Shown: piece after piece, positions 1-11,788 of the stretch
Layout: each line of letters begins with the position of its first letter
Numbering within the stretch: the stretch's first letter is position 1
From: Begonia masoniana
Taxonomy: Eukaryota; Streptophyta; Magnoliopsida; Cucurbitales; Begoniaceae
Direction: 5' to 3'
DNA: 64,000 nucleotides
Assembly: GCA_022432975.1 (NCBI GenBank)
Contig: CM039516.1
Span: 33,133,157-33,197,156 of the forward strand
The notes under the pieces: generated by a model
Told to the model about the DNA's origin: nothing
The model's database searches: none
What the model saw: the letters and a program-made list of their open reading frames with translations, nothing else
Made by a program: the position numbers and the translations under genes

Positions 1-1829
1 TGAAGCTAAGTAACCTGTGAAAACATTTTAAAATGACTATTGGAAGTGTTAAGAGTGATTGGCCAAAAGTCGTAAAGCTTAAAAAAAAAACGCGGAATGC
101 CCGTGAAGTTGCCGAAGTCGAATACATCTGCCGACGACAAAGTCAACGGAAGAAGCAGAAATAGGAATAGGGGGTTTCTACCGATGACGTGTACAAACAA
201 CGCACCACCATCTACCGACAAGCCAACACAACTACATCTGCCGATGAAGTCAACATAACTTCATCTGCCGATGGAGTCAACATAACTTCATCTACCGATA
301 GATTTCCATCTTCCGATAGACAAGCACGCGACATCTACCGACAACGACATTACGACTCCTTCCGATAAGATTAAAATATACACTACATCTGCCGATAGCA
401 AAACTACAGGTTTTGCGACTTGCACCTGCCGATGACGTCAGCCGGATGTTCTCTCTCTCATCCAACGACTTTACTGAAGGCACCTTCTGATAGGCAGAAC
501 GACAAAACTAAACATCCAGAAACAAACCAAATCACTGCCCTTCCCAAATTCAATAAAAACAATGTTTTCAAAATCCAGCAGAATACCAATATCAGAAGAT
601 TCTCAAAAATGTTTTCAAAGCTTTGAAACCACTATTGTTATAAAATTTTCAGTAAAACATCTATACTGAACTAGTTACCCTCAACTCAACACCTGCAGCC
701 ATGGATTAAACCGCCTCAACAGATGGCCAAACCGATGCCTGAAAATGCTCCTCCAACCAGCCTATTCCTCATGTTGGTCGGTAAACATACCTTCAGTAAC
801 TTCTTCACCTACATCACAAAACTCATCTATTAGCCTAATGCTAAGCAAGTAGAGCGATGAATGAAATGGATCAATGAAGCAATAATTTCCCTAAACATGC
901 GGTCTCTACTTTCTCATCTCAGTTGTATTCAATTCGTTCTCTGTTGATCCCTCTGTACGATGGGAAAGTGGATCAGTCATTCCCCAAAGCATACATCCTC
1001 TGATCTCAATTAAGGGGCGGATTAATTCCCTTAACAGTTAACTGGTCTGATCCCCCTGTAGGATTGGGAAGTGGATCACTTTTCCCAAAACCTCAATCCT
1101 CTGTTCTCAGTTAAGGGGCGGATTAATCCCCCTTAACAGTTGTTCTGATCATCCTGCTCACACTTATCATGCGTTTCATGTAAATTCATTTTCGTAATCT
1201 TTCAAAAACATGATGCATGACAACTGGAAAATAAACATACAAAACATACATAAATCCTACTGTTTTGTGATGTAGGCCCGAAGGCACAAACAAACTCTAC
1301 TTACCTGGATCCCTGGAAATCGCTCGGCTAAATGCTACTTCAGAAGCTCGCTCACCTAAAATCATAATAGTACATATATCAAACTTTCACTAAACTTCAC
1401 AGAATCAATACAGGAGTTTGAGGAACAAAAATTTGAAACCCCACAACTCGGGTATTCTCAATAGTCGCTCAGCCCGAACCTACTCTAAATCACAACATTC
1501 CTCGAAACTCCTCACATTGTACTCCCTCAGCTATCTAACTACTAAAATCGCAAGAAAACAAGGAGGGCTTACCTAGGTTGAAGGAGAATCGGGCAGGAGA
1601 ATCGCCTAGAGATTTCTGCCCTTCGAGCTGAAGACCGAAAGGGAAAAGAAAATGAGTAGTGGTGGCGGCTACTCTAAACTTTTGCCTTAAATACCTTATC
1701 CACTTTCAAATTTGCCAATTACCCTTATGCCCTTACTTACTCATTCTTCAACCTAACCTACATTATACTAAAATTTCATTCATCGATTATACTTAATAGA
1801 TTTATCTGTTATTAAAGTCGGGTGTTACA
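1..1829 (-). mobile_element. Gypsy-type LTR, partial (runs off the left edge)
   Basis: Read on the minus strand, the LTR starts at 1829 with TGTAACACCCGAC and continues to the window edge. It is almost identical, inverted, to the complete solo LTR at 22852-24912; position 1 corresponds to about 24749 there, so only about 160 bp lie outside the window. It holds two units of a 27-bp repeat (236-296), two units of an approximately 105-bp repeat with GGGGCGGATTAA (about 960-1140), and several CATCTGCCGATG motifs. The bases 5' of its start on the minus strand (AAGGTTGGG) resemble a polypurine tract, so it could be the 3' LTR of a minus-strand element, but no matching 5' LTR is present in the window. 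A solo LTR is equally possible. Confidence 0.85.
1267..1306 (-). other. Donor-hairpin-CTACATCAC module in LTR
   Basis: On the minus strand: AGGTAAGTA (from 1306), a spacer, GCC-TTCG-GGC (3-bp stem with a C(UUCG)G tetraloop), then CTACATCAC. It is one instance of a block shared by diverged LTRs in this window. The function is unknown; the first part matches a consensus 5' splice site. Confidence 0.6.
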
Positions 1830-3602
1830 CCCAACCTTATACTTCACTTAAGTCTGCACTTCTTCACTCAAATACTCGTACGTTTATTGACTGCAATTAA
1901 AGTTTATCTACTTGATTACTTTCCTAATCTAGTGTCCATCGAACACGCATATAACTACCACAATAGCATAATATCAAAAACTCAATGAATGAACTAACTC
2001 ATCACTCCCATCGTTTGCACCTACATACCTCGGGTGATCACGACGTTTTACTATTTATCTACGCAATCTTCGCATTCCAAAGTTCCCAATTCTTAATCTA
2101 TTGACTGGATATTATCCAACTTCCTACTATTATGCCCACTACACTCAATTTGTCCAATTTCTACTCATCACCAAACATTCTCAATTTCTTAGATCTACAC
2201 TAACTCGCTCTAACTATTCATCCAATACTCACTCTAAATGGTGTACTACCATATCAACTTCAACCCTATTATCCCTGAAATGAAACTTTCATAACCCTTT
2301 CTTCATTTAGAACTCTTACTGCTACCCGTCCTTTTTCACTTCCGGGCTGTATGTGACTTCCTCAAAGAATTCCTTTGGTGGTTTTCTTTATCGCTACTTC
2401 TTCATCTCCATATCATTTAGTTACTTGGTTTTCTAATCTAATTTTCATCAAACCTTACATTACAACCTTAAATTCCCAAAGCTACCTCAATGTTGTGACC
2501 TAAAGAACTCAAAAATATACACCATACATCTTACCCTAAACCTCAAGTTTAAATTCCCTTTCCTCTTACTATCTCGCACCTATTTACCTCGAACTATCAC
2601 GACACCTCATTTATCATTCTAACTTCATTCACATACTCCAAACTCTCACTATTACCTTCTCTATACTCAATTTAATTCAACTTCTATTTCAGTCATCACC
2701 AATCACTATCAACTTTTAAGTCTAACTACCTCAGTCTTTACTGAATACTATCAAACTCTTAATCTAAACTAACTCGTTTCCAGCTTTTCATTCAATCCCT
2801 TATAAGATGTATACATACTAACTCTCCTCTCTTGAATTAAATTTATTTTTAAGTCTGTAAAAATCCAGAATATAGTCTAGTCACCCTTCTATCTTACTTC
2901 ACACAATTAAATTCATCACAATTAAATTCATCCACATACAATTAGGCTCATCAATTCCTAATTTTATCGATTTTGGCCTAGGCTATATGCGAAATCATCG
3001 GTTTCGACATTGTTACTACAAGTCAAACCTTTGAAATTTTCTACTCAACCTAATCCTATTGCACTCGAATGTTTTCGTACGAGGTCTCATTCCTCTCATT
3101 AAAATTTCTATACCTTCTCGAATTGCATACCATTAAGGAATTAAGGTCTATCTCTCTAATTCTAACCTTCTCTGGCTACTTTTATTACTACCCATCCTTT
3201 CTCACTATAAGGTTGTATGTAATCTTTACTACTCTACTAAGATGTGATTTTCTCGAGGAGTTTCTTTAGGTTCGGGCTCCTGCTACAATCTTGCAGTACA
3301 ACATGTCCCTAATGTCCGCTGTCCTCACTCCTCACTTCTTTAAAGTCTTTCAACTTCAATCCTCATTCATCGGTCTAGTTTGTCGCGCCGAAACAAACTC
3401 TATAAAGCCTATAAAGCATTAACGTACCCAACAGCCCTAAATTTTTTTCCACATCCTAGCGGTATACCACCAACCAACATCTAGCTAACTTTAATTACCT
3501 AACTTTACTACGAAACCACTATCACCAAAATGTACAACACATCCCAGTCTATCAATAAAAAAAACAGCCATTGAACTACAAGTACCATACCTGAGACCAT
3601 GA
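1830..3602. other. Gene-free degenerate repeat region
   Basis: No coding region is recognisable. The plus strand is rich in C and T. Several blocks recur in diverged form: a segment with TACCTCG...ATCACGAC occurs near 2030 and 2585, and one with GCTAC...CCTTTCTCAC...GTATGT near 2320 and 3170. This suggests old imprecise tandem repeats hundreds of bases long. It lies where the pol of the minus-strand gypsy element (gag at 3603-4664) would be expected, but I see no protease, reverse transcriptase or integrase motifs. Confidence 0.5.
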
Positions 3603-4664
3603 TTAAATCCGGCGTGTTGCTTTAGTCTGACTCTTCGTTTCTATAGGACAATTCTTCGCTATGTGCCCAGACTCGTTGCAATGGAAACACAGGTTGGTCT
3701 TTGGCTTTGGACAATCTCGGGCAATATGGTCAGCTCCAAAACAATTAAAACATCTTCCCTCATACTGACCGCACTCTCCTGGATGATATTTCAAACATTT
3801 GAGACATTTCGGAAAACTTCTCCTTTGCTGCTTTCGCGGCTTCACCGCTTCTCTTTGGTCATTTAAATTATCTCTCGGCCTTTTAGTTCCCTGAAACTGA
3901 AAAGATGATCCAACACTGTTCATCTGACCTGTAAATCCCGTGAATATTTGACCCAGAACCTTTGCCGGTTTAATCAATTTACCAGCAGCTTCCTCCACCT
4001 CTAAGGCTTTGGCTACCACTCGATTAAATGGTATTCCTTCAACTCCAAATGTCTTTACCAGCATCTCAATCTCGGGCTTCAAGCCCTGCACAAATTGAAA
4101 TATTTTGTCTCCTTCCCGACTAACTAAGTGACTGGCAAATCGGGACAACGATTCAAACTGCTGAATATACTCCCCTACCGATCCTGTTTGCTTTAATGCC
4201 ATGAATTCCTTACGCTTAGCAGCTTGGACTGTCTTGTTGTAATACTTGTCGAAAAACAACTCCTTGAACTCTTTCCATGCCATAGTCTGAGCCTCTGTGG
4301 TAGCCTTCACCGTCTCCCACCAGCTTTGGGCATCGGTAGCTAGGTGGAATGTTGCACACTTCACCTTATTTTCTTCCTCTACCTCAGCGACATTAAACAT
4401 ATTTTCAATGGTGCATATCCAACTCTCAGCAGTTGTCGGATCTGTCAAACGACCTTCAAATGCCGGAGGCTTCAATCCCCGAAATCGCTCTCCACTAGAA
4501 CTAGCTCCAACATTTCCCGGTCCTCCCTGACTTAACAGCGATTCAACCAATTCGCCTTGCCTCCCAACAATCTCCGCCTGCTTACTGACCAACTCAATAA
4601 GAAGTTTGACTGACTCATCAAGTTCACTTCTAGGCCGCTCTGGTTGTCTTTGGTTCCTTGGCAT
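3603..4664 (-). CDS. Ty3/gypsy gag polyprotein, intact ORF without pol
   Basis: A 353-residue gag (capsid and nucleocapsid) of a Ty3/gypsy element; such proteins form the virus-like particle around element RNA. The start is the ATG at 4664. Residues about 60-200 match the plant retrotransposon gag (capsid) domain, with the usual tryptophan-rich SWW segment and an EYIQQFESLSRF stretch. The C-terminal part is basic (KPRKQQRR) and carries two CCHC zinc knuckles, CFNCFGADHIARDC and CFHCNESGHIAKNC, preceded by a cysteine pair (KCLKCLKYHPGEC). The frame is uninterrupted. A primer site (about 4807-4824) and a minus-strand LTR (4825-7376) lie immediately upstream, so this is the first gene of that element. 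No pol follows, so the element is either deleted downstream or was a gag-only, non-autonomous type. Confidence 0.85.
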   Translation of the reverse strand: MPRNQRQPERPRSELDESVKLLIELVSKQAEIVGRQGELVESLLSQGGPGNVGASSSGERFRGLKPPAFEGRLTDPTTAESWICTIENMFNVAEVEEENKVKCATFHLATDAQSWWETVKATTEAQTMAWKEFKELFFDKYYNKTVQAAKRKEFMALKQTGSVGEYIQQFESLSRFASHLVSREGDKIFQFVQGLKPEIEMLVKTFGVEGIPFNRVVAKALEVEEAAGKLIKPAKVLGQIFTGFTGQMNSVGSSFQFQGTKRPRDNLNDQREAVKPRKQQRRSFPKCLKCLKYHPGECGQYEGRCFNCFGADHIARDCPKPKTNLCFHCNESGHIAKNCPIETKSQTKATRRI

Positions 4665-4806
4665 TTTGGTCTAATCCTGTACAAGGGTTCAAACAATCTA
4701 ATCTTAGTTAATAACTCAACTAAAAAGGAAAGAAGTACTTACAGTCGGCGAAGCACGTTGCACGGCGGCCGGCATTGTCGGGTAATCATTTGAACGAATC
4801 GACCAT

Positions 4807-4824
4807 TTTGCTCTGATACCATCT
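4807..4824 (-). other. Primer binding site (initiator-Met tRNA type)
   Basis: On the minus strand the LTR end GGGCGTTACA is followed by AGA and then TGGTATCAGAGCAAAATG. TGGTATCAGAG is the standard plant primer site complementary to the 3' end of initiator-Met tRNA. This fixes 4825-7376 as a 5' LTR. Confidence 0.85.
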
Positions 4825-5633
4825 TGTAACGCCCCCGAACCCACCCCAGCTCAATGCGCTACTTGGCTCACTCTAACCCCGATTAAAACATAATTTAAAA
4901 TAAGCCTAGACTCGCTAAATTCTCTTAATCCTAACCGTTAAGCACCACGGCGTCCTTCCCGAAAATTTCGGCAAAGTAACGCCTGAAAATGGCGCCTCCA
5001 TAATGCTAGGTACCTGCAATAAATCGATACCCAACCAGATCCAGAATATTCCTACTCAATTATCCAGCATATAAAACCAAGATCTATACATCTCCCAAAA
5101 CATTAAAACAATTCTCTATACAATAATTTCCCTAAAACACCAAATACACATAACTATACAAACTATCAAAATACAAAGTCCTACATCTTCCGAAGACCAT
5201 GGTCGAGACGCCCCGACATTTGCCCGCTCCGGCATGCCCCGTACATCACCAACTGCGTCCCAATCTTGGCTTTTCGTAAGGCACTCACTGTACACCCGTC
5301 AATACCTACACCACGGAACACAAAACATAAACCTAATGCTTAGCAAGTAGGGAATAATGCATACGAAAACACAATGCACACTACACAACAACCCTCACCA
5401 CAACCCTAATACATGCGGTTTCTAACTCTCGGTTGTGTTCACTCGTTCTCGTTTCATTACTCATCACTTTCACTTGTGCGTCAAGCGGATACCTATCCTA
5501 ACAGGATGGTCACGCGTTGACCACTCAGAGCCAGATCCGAGGCACACATCGTGTTCACACACGGGACGACCATACATGATCTTTTCCCACGTCGATCAAT
5601 GAATCTCGTTCATTATCAACTCACTGGTAGACA

Positions 5634-5880
5634 CCTCCCGAACTGTCATACTTTCAGACACTAAATCGCAACGAGGTGACTCAACCAGACAACACCGTGC
5701 ATCTTTTGTGTTAACCTCCCGAACTGTCATACTTTCAGACACTAAATCGCGACGAGGTTACACCACAAGAGACCACACACACCTTTTGTGGAACCCTCCC
5801 GAACTGTCATACTTTCAGACACTAACTCGCGACGAGGCGACTCCACAAAAGGTCACATTGCCTCACATATCTTTTAACTT
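5634..5880. repeat. About 82-bp tandem repeat, three copies
   Basis: Units begin at about 5634, 5716 and 5797, each with CCTCCCGAACTGTCATAC and then TTTCAGACACTAA...CGACGAGG. A diverged version with an approximately 80-bp period (starts 63822, 63902, 63982) occurs in the related LTR at the right edge. Confidence 0.85.
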
Positions 5881-6026
5881 TACATTTCACTTTCACACAT
5901 TGCAAACGATGCTCAAAACACGTATTTCGTAGTTTGAAAACCATGATGCATGTCACACAAAATACTCAACACGAAACAAAACAAAACAACCAAACAAAGC
6001 AAACAAACAATTCCCTATCGTTCCAT

Positions 6027-6070
6027 GGTGTAGGCCCGAAGGCAAAACACAAGCAGTCCACTACTTACCT
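6027..6070 (-). other. Donor-hairpin-CTACAYC module in LTR
   Basis: On the minus strand: AGGTAAGTA (from 6070), a spacer, GCC-TTCG-GGC, then CTACACC. It is the same block as at 1267-1306 although the surrounding LTRs barely align. Confidence 0.6.
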
Positions 6071-7599
6071 GGACTCTTGCACGTGTTCGTATTTGCTCAC
6101 TCGGTTGGTCTAATCGTTCACTTGTTAACCTAGCATAATAATAGGAAAAATCATTTAAAAGTCATCAAAGCATAATCTAAAGGATGCCTACTATATTTCT
6201 AACACAAACCAACTACTCATCTACTACCCAAATGAACCAATCTATTTAACCAATCAAACATCACAGCTGCACAGACTTCCCCAAAAACAGAATCAATTTC
6301 CTTTTTACTTCAAAATCGGTTTTCAACTAAAGTCAACCAAACTTATAATCATTCTATCTAATCACCCTAAATCATCCTATCTTAAATCTAAACCACAAAA
6401 TCTAACAAAACGGGCCACTAATTTGGATTCGGTAAAAACCGACCCGAAACTTTAAACACGTGTAACTTTCGCGTCGGATATCGGAATCGAACGATTCCAG
6501 CGGCCACGCACTCCTCTAATAACCTAGTTTAATCTGCAAAAGGAATTTTAAAACGAATGTCCGTAGCTGGGTCAAAAAACAGAAAACGCGAACTGCCCTT
6601 TAACCGGAAAAATTCCCTTTTCTTGTTTTTCATCAATTCTTCTCCGATTCCTCACCAATCGATCACCCTAACATCCAATTAACCTAATCTAACACAAATT
6701 AGGGCTTCCAAATCCAGAAACCCGAAATGCACAGCACACACCTCATTTTTTTCACTCAGAAATAGGGGTATCCCAGCCCACCAAGGATCACCCCTCTCAC
6801 ACCTCTAAATCCCCCAAATTTTCGTCACAAAACAACCACGAAATCGACCCAATTCGCTCATCACTCAGACTACCCCTCGGCCGATCGACAGAGAGGAAAA
6901 CAGGGAGGAAAAACTCACCAGTTTTCGGTCGAATCAGGCGCGGAAAGGTCGAACCGAGCTCTGGCTTCAGCTCGCCGGAGTTTGCTCTTCTGAACGGTGG
7001 CCGGAACCGTGAGCTCGTCGTCGAAACGTCGCTCGTCGCTCGGGCTCCTTCTCTGTTCGGGGAGCTCGGGCTCCTTCTCTGTTTTAATAAAAACTAAATT
7101 TTTATTTTATTTTATTTAGTTATTTATTTATCTTTTAACCAATTACTAATTTGCCTTCACATGTTTGAACTTCCATAATTCCGTTAAGTTCGCGTCCACT
7201 CGACCTAAAATTTTCGAAACCCTCTTCCAAATAAAATCCCAAGTTTTTAATAAACTAAATAACTCGTTAAATTTCTATCTATTGACTCTCCAATTCTTCC
7301 TTTTTAATTTAGATAATTCTAAAATCCATAACTTAATTAAAGCAATACACCTTGAGGAGAAATCTCGGGTGTTACAGAGCTTTGGAAAACCTCCATTATT
7401 GAAGTTTAAGGATTTGTGAGGGTAAGTTGCTCGATGAAATGCCCAAGAGAGATTTATTAGAGTTTTAGGAAATTTGCTTTAGTTAGGAGTTTCGTAAATT
7501 CCCGAAACTTTATGTTTAAGCTCGGTTTTAACAAAGGACACTATGAATTGATTTAGGTGATCGAGCTCGAGATGAGGAGCACGGTGTGCACGGGACGCG

Positions 7600-7641
7600 A
7601 GGTAAATTCTCGTGATCTACTGTGGCTGATTGGCCTACACC
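7600..7641 (+). other. Donor-hairpin-CTACAYC module in LTR (weak donor)
   Basis: AGGTAAAT, a spacer, then GGCT-GATT-GGCC (4-bp stem with one G-U pair) and CTACACC. The donor-like part is less perfect than in other copies. Confidence 0.45.
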
Positions 7642-8774
7642 ATAAGTCAGAAATCGTGTTGAGGATTGTTTGGTGCATTGTTTGTTTATTTTCTTTAGTT
7701 GGGTAGTTAGGATTTAGTTATTTTATAGGTTAAGTATTGTAATGCCTTGATAGTATTTGTAAGGTTTTGATGGTATGCTCGTCATAGATGCATCACGGTT
7801 TTTAAAATGACATGAAAACGAATTTACGCATGGATTTCATGAAAAGAACATGCATGTAAAGGCAAGTAAAGTATCATAGTAAACAACACATGGCATGGGG
7901 TTATCGGGGATGAGGTTCAGACCTGGCGTTCCGTGGTGAGCGGGTTTTCCTCCCTTCAGATGGTGTGGGCTGTCTAACCGCTTGACGTGCCATGTCCATT
8001 TGTCGAGCGTTTCCGATAACCATAGACTAACACGTACTGATATATGAAATGACATTGACGGTTTTCATAGCATTGAGCATACATGATCATGCACATATAT
8101 TTACGTAGAATTTGCTGAGATTTTTATCTCATAGGTGTCTTTATGGTGTAGGTGACTACGAGTCAAGTGAGGACGATGTCCCTCCACCCGACGAGCCATC
8201 AGCTTGAAGGAGGATGTTCGTGGGAGCGGCTGGCGTAGCCGACGCGAGCACGACCCGTGGGGAGCATAGGTTATATGTTTTGGGATTATTTGATGAAATG
8301 TATAAAAAGATATATTATGATGTTTGGTATCTAGATAGGTTAAAATTAATGTTTTGATGATTTTATTTTGATAGCTTCCGCTATGTATGGAAGGTTTTAA
8401 TGAAAATAGATAGGATATTGATGTTGATGTGTATTTGGGTGGATATTGATGATTTTGGAACGTATTGATGAAATAGAATAGGTTTTGGATGAGTTTTGGT
8501 GATTGGATAATAGGTTTGTGGTTTTAAGTTGAAATCGAAGTTTGTGTCGGGATTGGGGGATTTAGGTTGGATGTTCGGGTTTTGGGAGGTGTAATTTAAT
8601 TGGATTGTTGATGGATGTGTTGATGATGGAAACTGAAGTGTGTATTAGGTGAAAAAAATTGAAGAAAAATGGCAAAGTGGTAGGAAAAGGGGCGAGAGGG
8701 CGCGGGCAAGGCGCGCTGGCCGGGCGCTGGAGGCACGCGCTGGGCGTGCTGTGCGCGCGCCCAGAATGTGCCAT

Positions 8775-9025
8775 CCCGATCGATCGCACCCAAGCGCTGA
8801 TCAATCGGGGTCTATGGATGTTTTAAGTCGGAAACCAGAGAGGGCCCGATCGATCGGCCTTATGTCCGGATCGATCGGCGCTGAAGATCGTTTTTAAATC
8901 AGAATCAAGAGAGGGCCCGATCGATCGGCCTTATGTCCCGATCGATTGGCGTTTATGGTTATTTTAGTCGGGGAAAACAGAGAAGGCCCGATCGATCGGC
9001 CTTTGGTCACGATCGATCGGCGTCA
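8775..9025. repeat. 71-bp tandem repeat with GATCGATCGG sites
   Basis: CCCGATCGATCG occurs at 8775, 8845, 8916 and 8987, a period of 70-71 bp, and a second GATCGAT(C/T)GGCG lies about 22 bp further on in each unit. The flanks are extremely CpG-rich (8690-8765). A similar GATCGATCGGCG-containing CpG-rich block recurs at about 63040-63260 in an inverted, diverged LTR. Confidence 0.85.
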
Positions 9026-9535
9026 CGTTTGAACCCCAATGTGATTTTTTAAAAATTGACTTTTCAAAACATGTTTTAACCCGACCTTTTACGATACCTT
9101 TTTAACGTATTTTACGAGCGATTCCCAAGTATTTAAAGGATTTTAAAGACCCAAAAACCGAGTCAACATTTTCCCGAAAAATGGTCTTAATCGCGTTCTA
9201 GTGATTTAGACGTTGACGAACATAAGGTTAAGTTAGAGCCCAAATGTCTAGATATAGATTGAAAGCCCAAGTCCGTTCTCTAACAATTAAATGAATGAAA
9301 AGGAAAGAAAACGAAAAATGCAATGAAAGAAAATGAAATGAAAGAAAAAAATTTAAGTGAGAACAGGCGAGGGTAGTACACGAGTACGTATGTATGTACG
9401 CACGACACAGGTCGTGGCGGCACCGATGCGGAGTCGGGGTGGTCACAAATAACCCTAAACTTGAAACTCAAAAACAGATGAGAGACACCAATTTACCCTA
9501 GAAGCTCCTTCACGAAAGTTGGTGTTCGACGTCCT

Positions 9536-9811
9536 ATGGATTGACTCGTTCTGTCGTAATGTAGTCAACGTGTCATGGATTGACTCGTTCTTCTTTTAAT
9601 TTTATTATTTACTTTATTTATGTAATTTAAATAAAAAATCTTTATATCATTATTCGACAACTTCGAACGTTATCCAAATTCTTACTCAAGGTAAATTCTA
9701 CATTACCTAATATTAATTTCTCAACTTTTAACCACATGGTAATTTCTCGTATTACCAATTTTGACCAAAAAATCTAAGGTGGCCACATTACGACAGAACG
9801 AGTCAATCCAT
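9536..9811. mobile_element. MITE-like element with perfect 27-bp terminal inverted repeats
   Basis: 9536-9562 (ATGGATTGACTCGTTCTGTC...) is the exact reverse complement of 9785-9811 (27 of 27 bases). The interior is AT-rich and non-coding, total length 276 bp, and an extra partial copy of the terminal sequence sits at 9574-9590. The size and structure suit a short non-autonomous DNA transposon. I could not find a convincing target duplication, so the superfamily is unassigned and a simple fold-back duplication is possible. Confidence 0.6.
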
Positions 9812-9881
9812 GAGACGTAGACCTTCAAATACGCAAAAAATTGACACGTATAATTTAATTAATTATGAAAATACTAGTTTT

Positions 9882-10108
9882 TTACACATTGCAAATAGAT
9901 GGTCCAACAACGAAATTTTCATATGCTTTATTATTTTGATATGGTTGGTATCCCAATCTAGCTTTATTAAAACCAACTCTTTGTTGATCTAAGAGTATGT
10001 TCGAATTCTTACTGTCATTTATGAATTTAAGTACTAAAACATGCAATTTATCATTCTTATTTTTCAAATTCTTGATTTCTTTTTTAAAAGATTAGGTAAC
10101 ATTTACAT
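9882..10108 (-). pseudogene. Old copia gag, C-terminal fragment (split by the Sirevirus)
   Basis: On the minus strand a 61-residue frame (from 10067) resembles the C-terminal part of the Sirevirus gag: a charged helix followed by a stretch like GFNKARLGYQ and FVVGPSICN, the region just before the second zinc knuckle. Its upstream part lies on the other side of the Sirevirus at 21718-22843 in the same orientation. This is therefore a target element cut by the later insertion; GCTTT is duplicated at 10109-10113 and 21713-21717. Confidence 0.7.
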
Positions 10109-10502
10109 GCTTTTGTTGACTTATAGATTGTTTAAGTCATAATTTGTTTTTGATTATGTATTTGTATAATTAGTGTACAATTTGATTATGTGTATTTAAA
10201 GAGAATAATGAATATTAGTTTATTTGGAAATACCCTTGAAAAGGGTATTTTAGTTGTCTAATAAATCGGTTTGAGTATACAGAATTAAATAGCAATATAG
10301 GCTTGCATATACCGATCGCTACACAACAAAGAATGATGCATCTGCCGATAGCGTTTTTGAAGACATCTGCCGATGTCATGTCAAGGTGCATTTGCCGATA
10401 ACTGTTGAAGCTACTCCTGCTGATGCCGGTTCGTAACGTGTTGAGGTGCATATGCCGATAACATTTACAAGTCTCATCTGCCCGTGAAGCTCTAAGCGAG
10501 CA

Positions 10503-10705
10503 TCTACCGATGACGTGGTCAGTGCTTATATGTTTCATCTGCCGAAGCGTTTTTGAAGATATCTACCGATGACGTTCGACCGATGACGTGGTCAGTGCTT
10601 ATATGTTTCATCTACCGAAGCGTTTTTGAAGATATCTACCGATGACGTGGTCAGTGCTTATATGTTTCATCTGCCGAAGCGTTTTTGAAGATATCTGCCG
10701 ATGAC
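10503..10705. repeat. 59-bp tandem repeat, about three copies (5' LTR)
   Basis: Units contain CTACCGATGACGTGGTCAGT and TGTTTCATCTGCCGAAG. The first junction carries a short extra TCGACCGATGACG. The 3' LTR has about 11 copies of the same unit. Confidence 0.9.
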
Positions 10706-10888
10706 GTGTCAAGATGGATCTGCCGATAGCATTTGACGCTACTCATACCGATGATATTTAAGGACACATCTGTCGATGACGTTTTTAAGCAGCTCCTGCC
10801 GATTGACTAAACGACAAAAGGAGATGCTGACTAAAGCTTGCACCTACCGATCACGTTTGACAATGCTCCTGCCAATGGAGTTTAAAGG

Positions 10889-11460
10889 TGCTTCTGCCGT
10901 TAAAAGTTAGGTGCTTCTGTCGATAAAAGTTTAAGGTGCTTCTGTCGATAAAAGTTTAAGGTGCTTCTGTCGATAAAAGTTTAAGGTGCTTCTGTCGATA
11001 AAAGTTTAAGGTGCTTCTGTCGATAAAAGTTTAAGGTGCTTCTGTCGATAAAAGTTTAAGGTGCTTCTGTCGATAAAAGTTTAAGGTGCTTCTGTCGATA
11101 AAAGTTTAAGGTGCTTCTGTCGATAAAAGTTTAAGGTGCTTCTGTCGATAAAAGTTTAAGGTGCTTCTGTCGATAAAAGTTTAAGGTGCTTCTGTCGATA
11201 AAAGTTTAAGGTGCTTCTGTCGATAAAAGTTTAAGGTGCTTCTGTCGATAAAAGTTTAAGGTGCTTCTGTCGATAAAAGTTTAAGGTGCTTCTGTCGATA
11301 AAAGTTTAAGGTGCTTCTGTCGATAAAAGTTTAAGGTGCTTCTGTCGATAAAAGTTTAAGGTGCTTCTGTCGATAAAAGTTTAAGATGCTTCTGCCGATA
11401 AAAGTTTAAGGTGCTTCTGTCGATAAAAGTTTAAGATGCTCTGCCGATAAAAGTTTAAGA
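10889..11460. repeat. 25-bp tandem repeat, about 23 copies (5' LTR)
   Basis: The unit contains GTGCTTCTGTCGATAAAAG and is almost perfectly homogeneous in the middle of the array; edge units carry CTGCCGAT instead of CTGTCGAT. The 3' LTR has only about two units at the same place (20851-20910). Confidence 0.95.
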
Positions 11461-11781
11461 TGCTTCTGCCGATGGAATTCAAGGATACACCTGCCGATGG
11501 ATTTTTAGGATACATCTGCCGATGGCATTTCAAGCTGCATCCACCGATGACGTGTCTCTGCTCATAAGTTGCATCTGCCGATGAACTTCCACCAGAATTC
11601 AAAGTTAGCAGCGAAGCTACAGTGACGTCGTTTTCAGCATTAACTCCAGACCTTAATGGCGACGACGAACAACATTTTCAGAAGCAACGGATAGCTGCTT
11701 CAGTACGGATGCTGCCCAACGGTAACATTTTAACATTTGAAGAAAGAAGCATTCAATTCTCTGAAGCAATTTTATACAGAG

Positions 11782-11788
11782 TATTTAA
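11782..11788 (+). promoter_or_regulatory. Probable LTR TATA box
   Basis: TATTTAA lies downstream of the repeat-rich U3-like part and upstream of a CT-rich leader-like stretch. The same site is kept in the 3' LTR at 21225-21231. This is a positional inference only. Confidence 0.4.

Larger units (their letters stand above)
4825..7376 (-). mobile_element. 5' LTR of the minus-strand gypsy element (gag at 3603-4664)
   Basis: The 2552-bp LTR starts at 7376 with TGTAACACCCGAG and ends at 4825 with GGGGGCGTTACA. It includes a GC-rich segment (about 6890-7075) near its start and an approximately 82-bp tandem repeat (5634-5880). Its 3' half is related to the LTR entering at 62810. No second copy is present on the left, so the element is incomplete. 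No target duplication could be confirmed. Confidence 0.8.
7377..9447 (+). mobile_element. Plus-strand LTR fragment, CpG-rich
   Basis: The segment has the internal layout of the other LTRs in plus orientation: AGGTAAAT at 7600, GGCCTACACC at 7632, a GATGCATCACGG block near 7790, and a terminal GGGGTGGTCACA ending at 9447. That end resembles the end of the solo LTR at 30271 (GGGGTCGTCACA). The left end is cut off at the border with the minus-strand LTR at 7376. Positions 9060-9230 are related to the reverse complement of 62880-63000. No ORF here has coding support. Confidence 0.6.

Noticed and set aside
10889..11460. CRISPR-like direct repeats (25, 28 and 29 bp arrays)
   Set aside because: Units are head-to-tail with no unique spacers, and the sequence is plant nuclear DNA.
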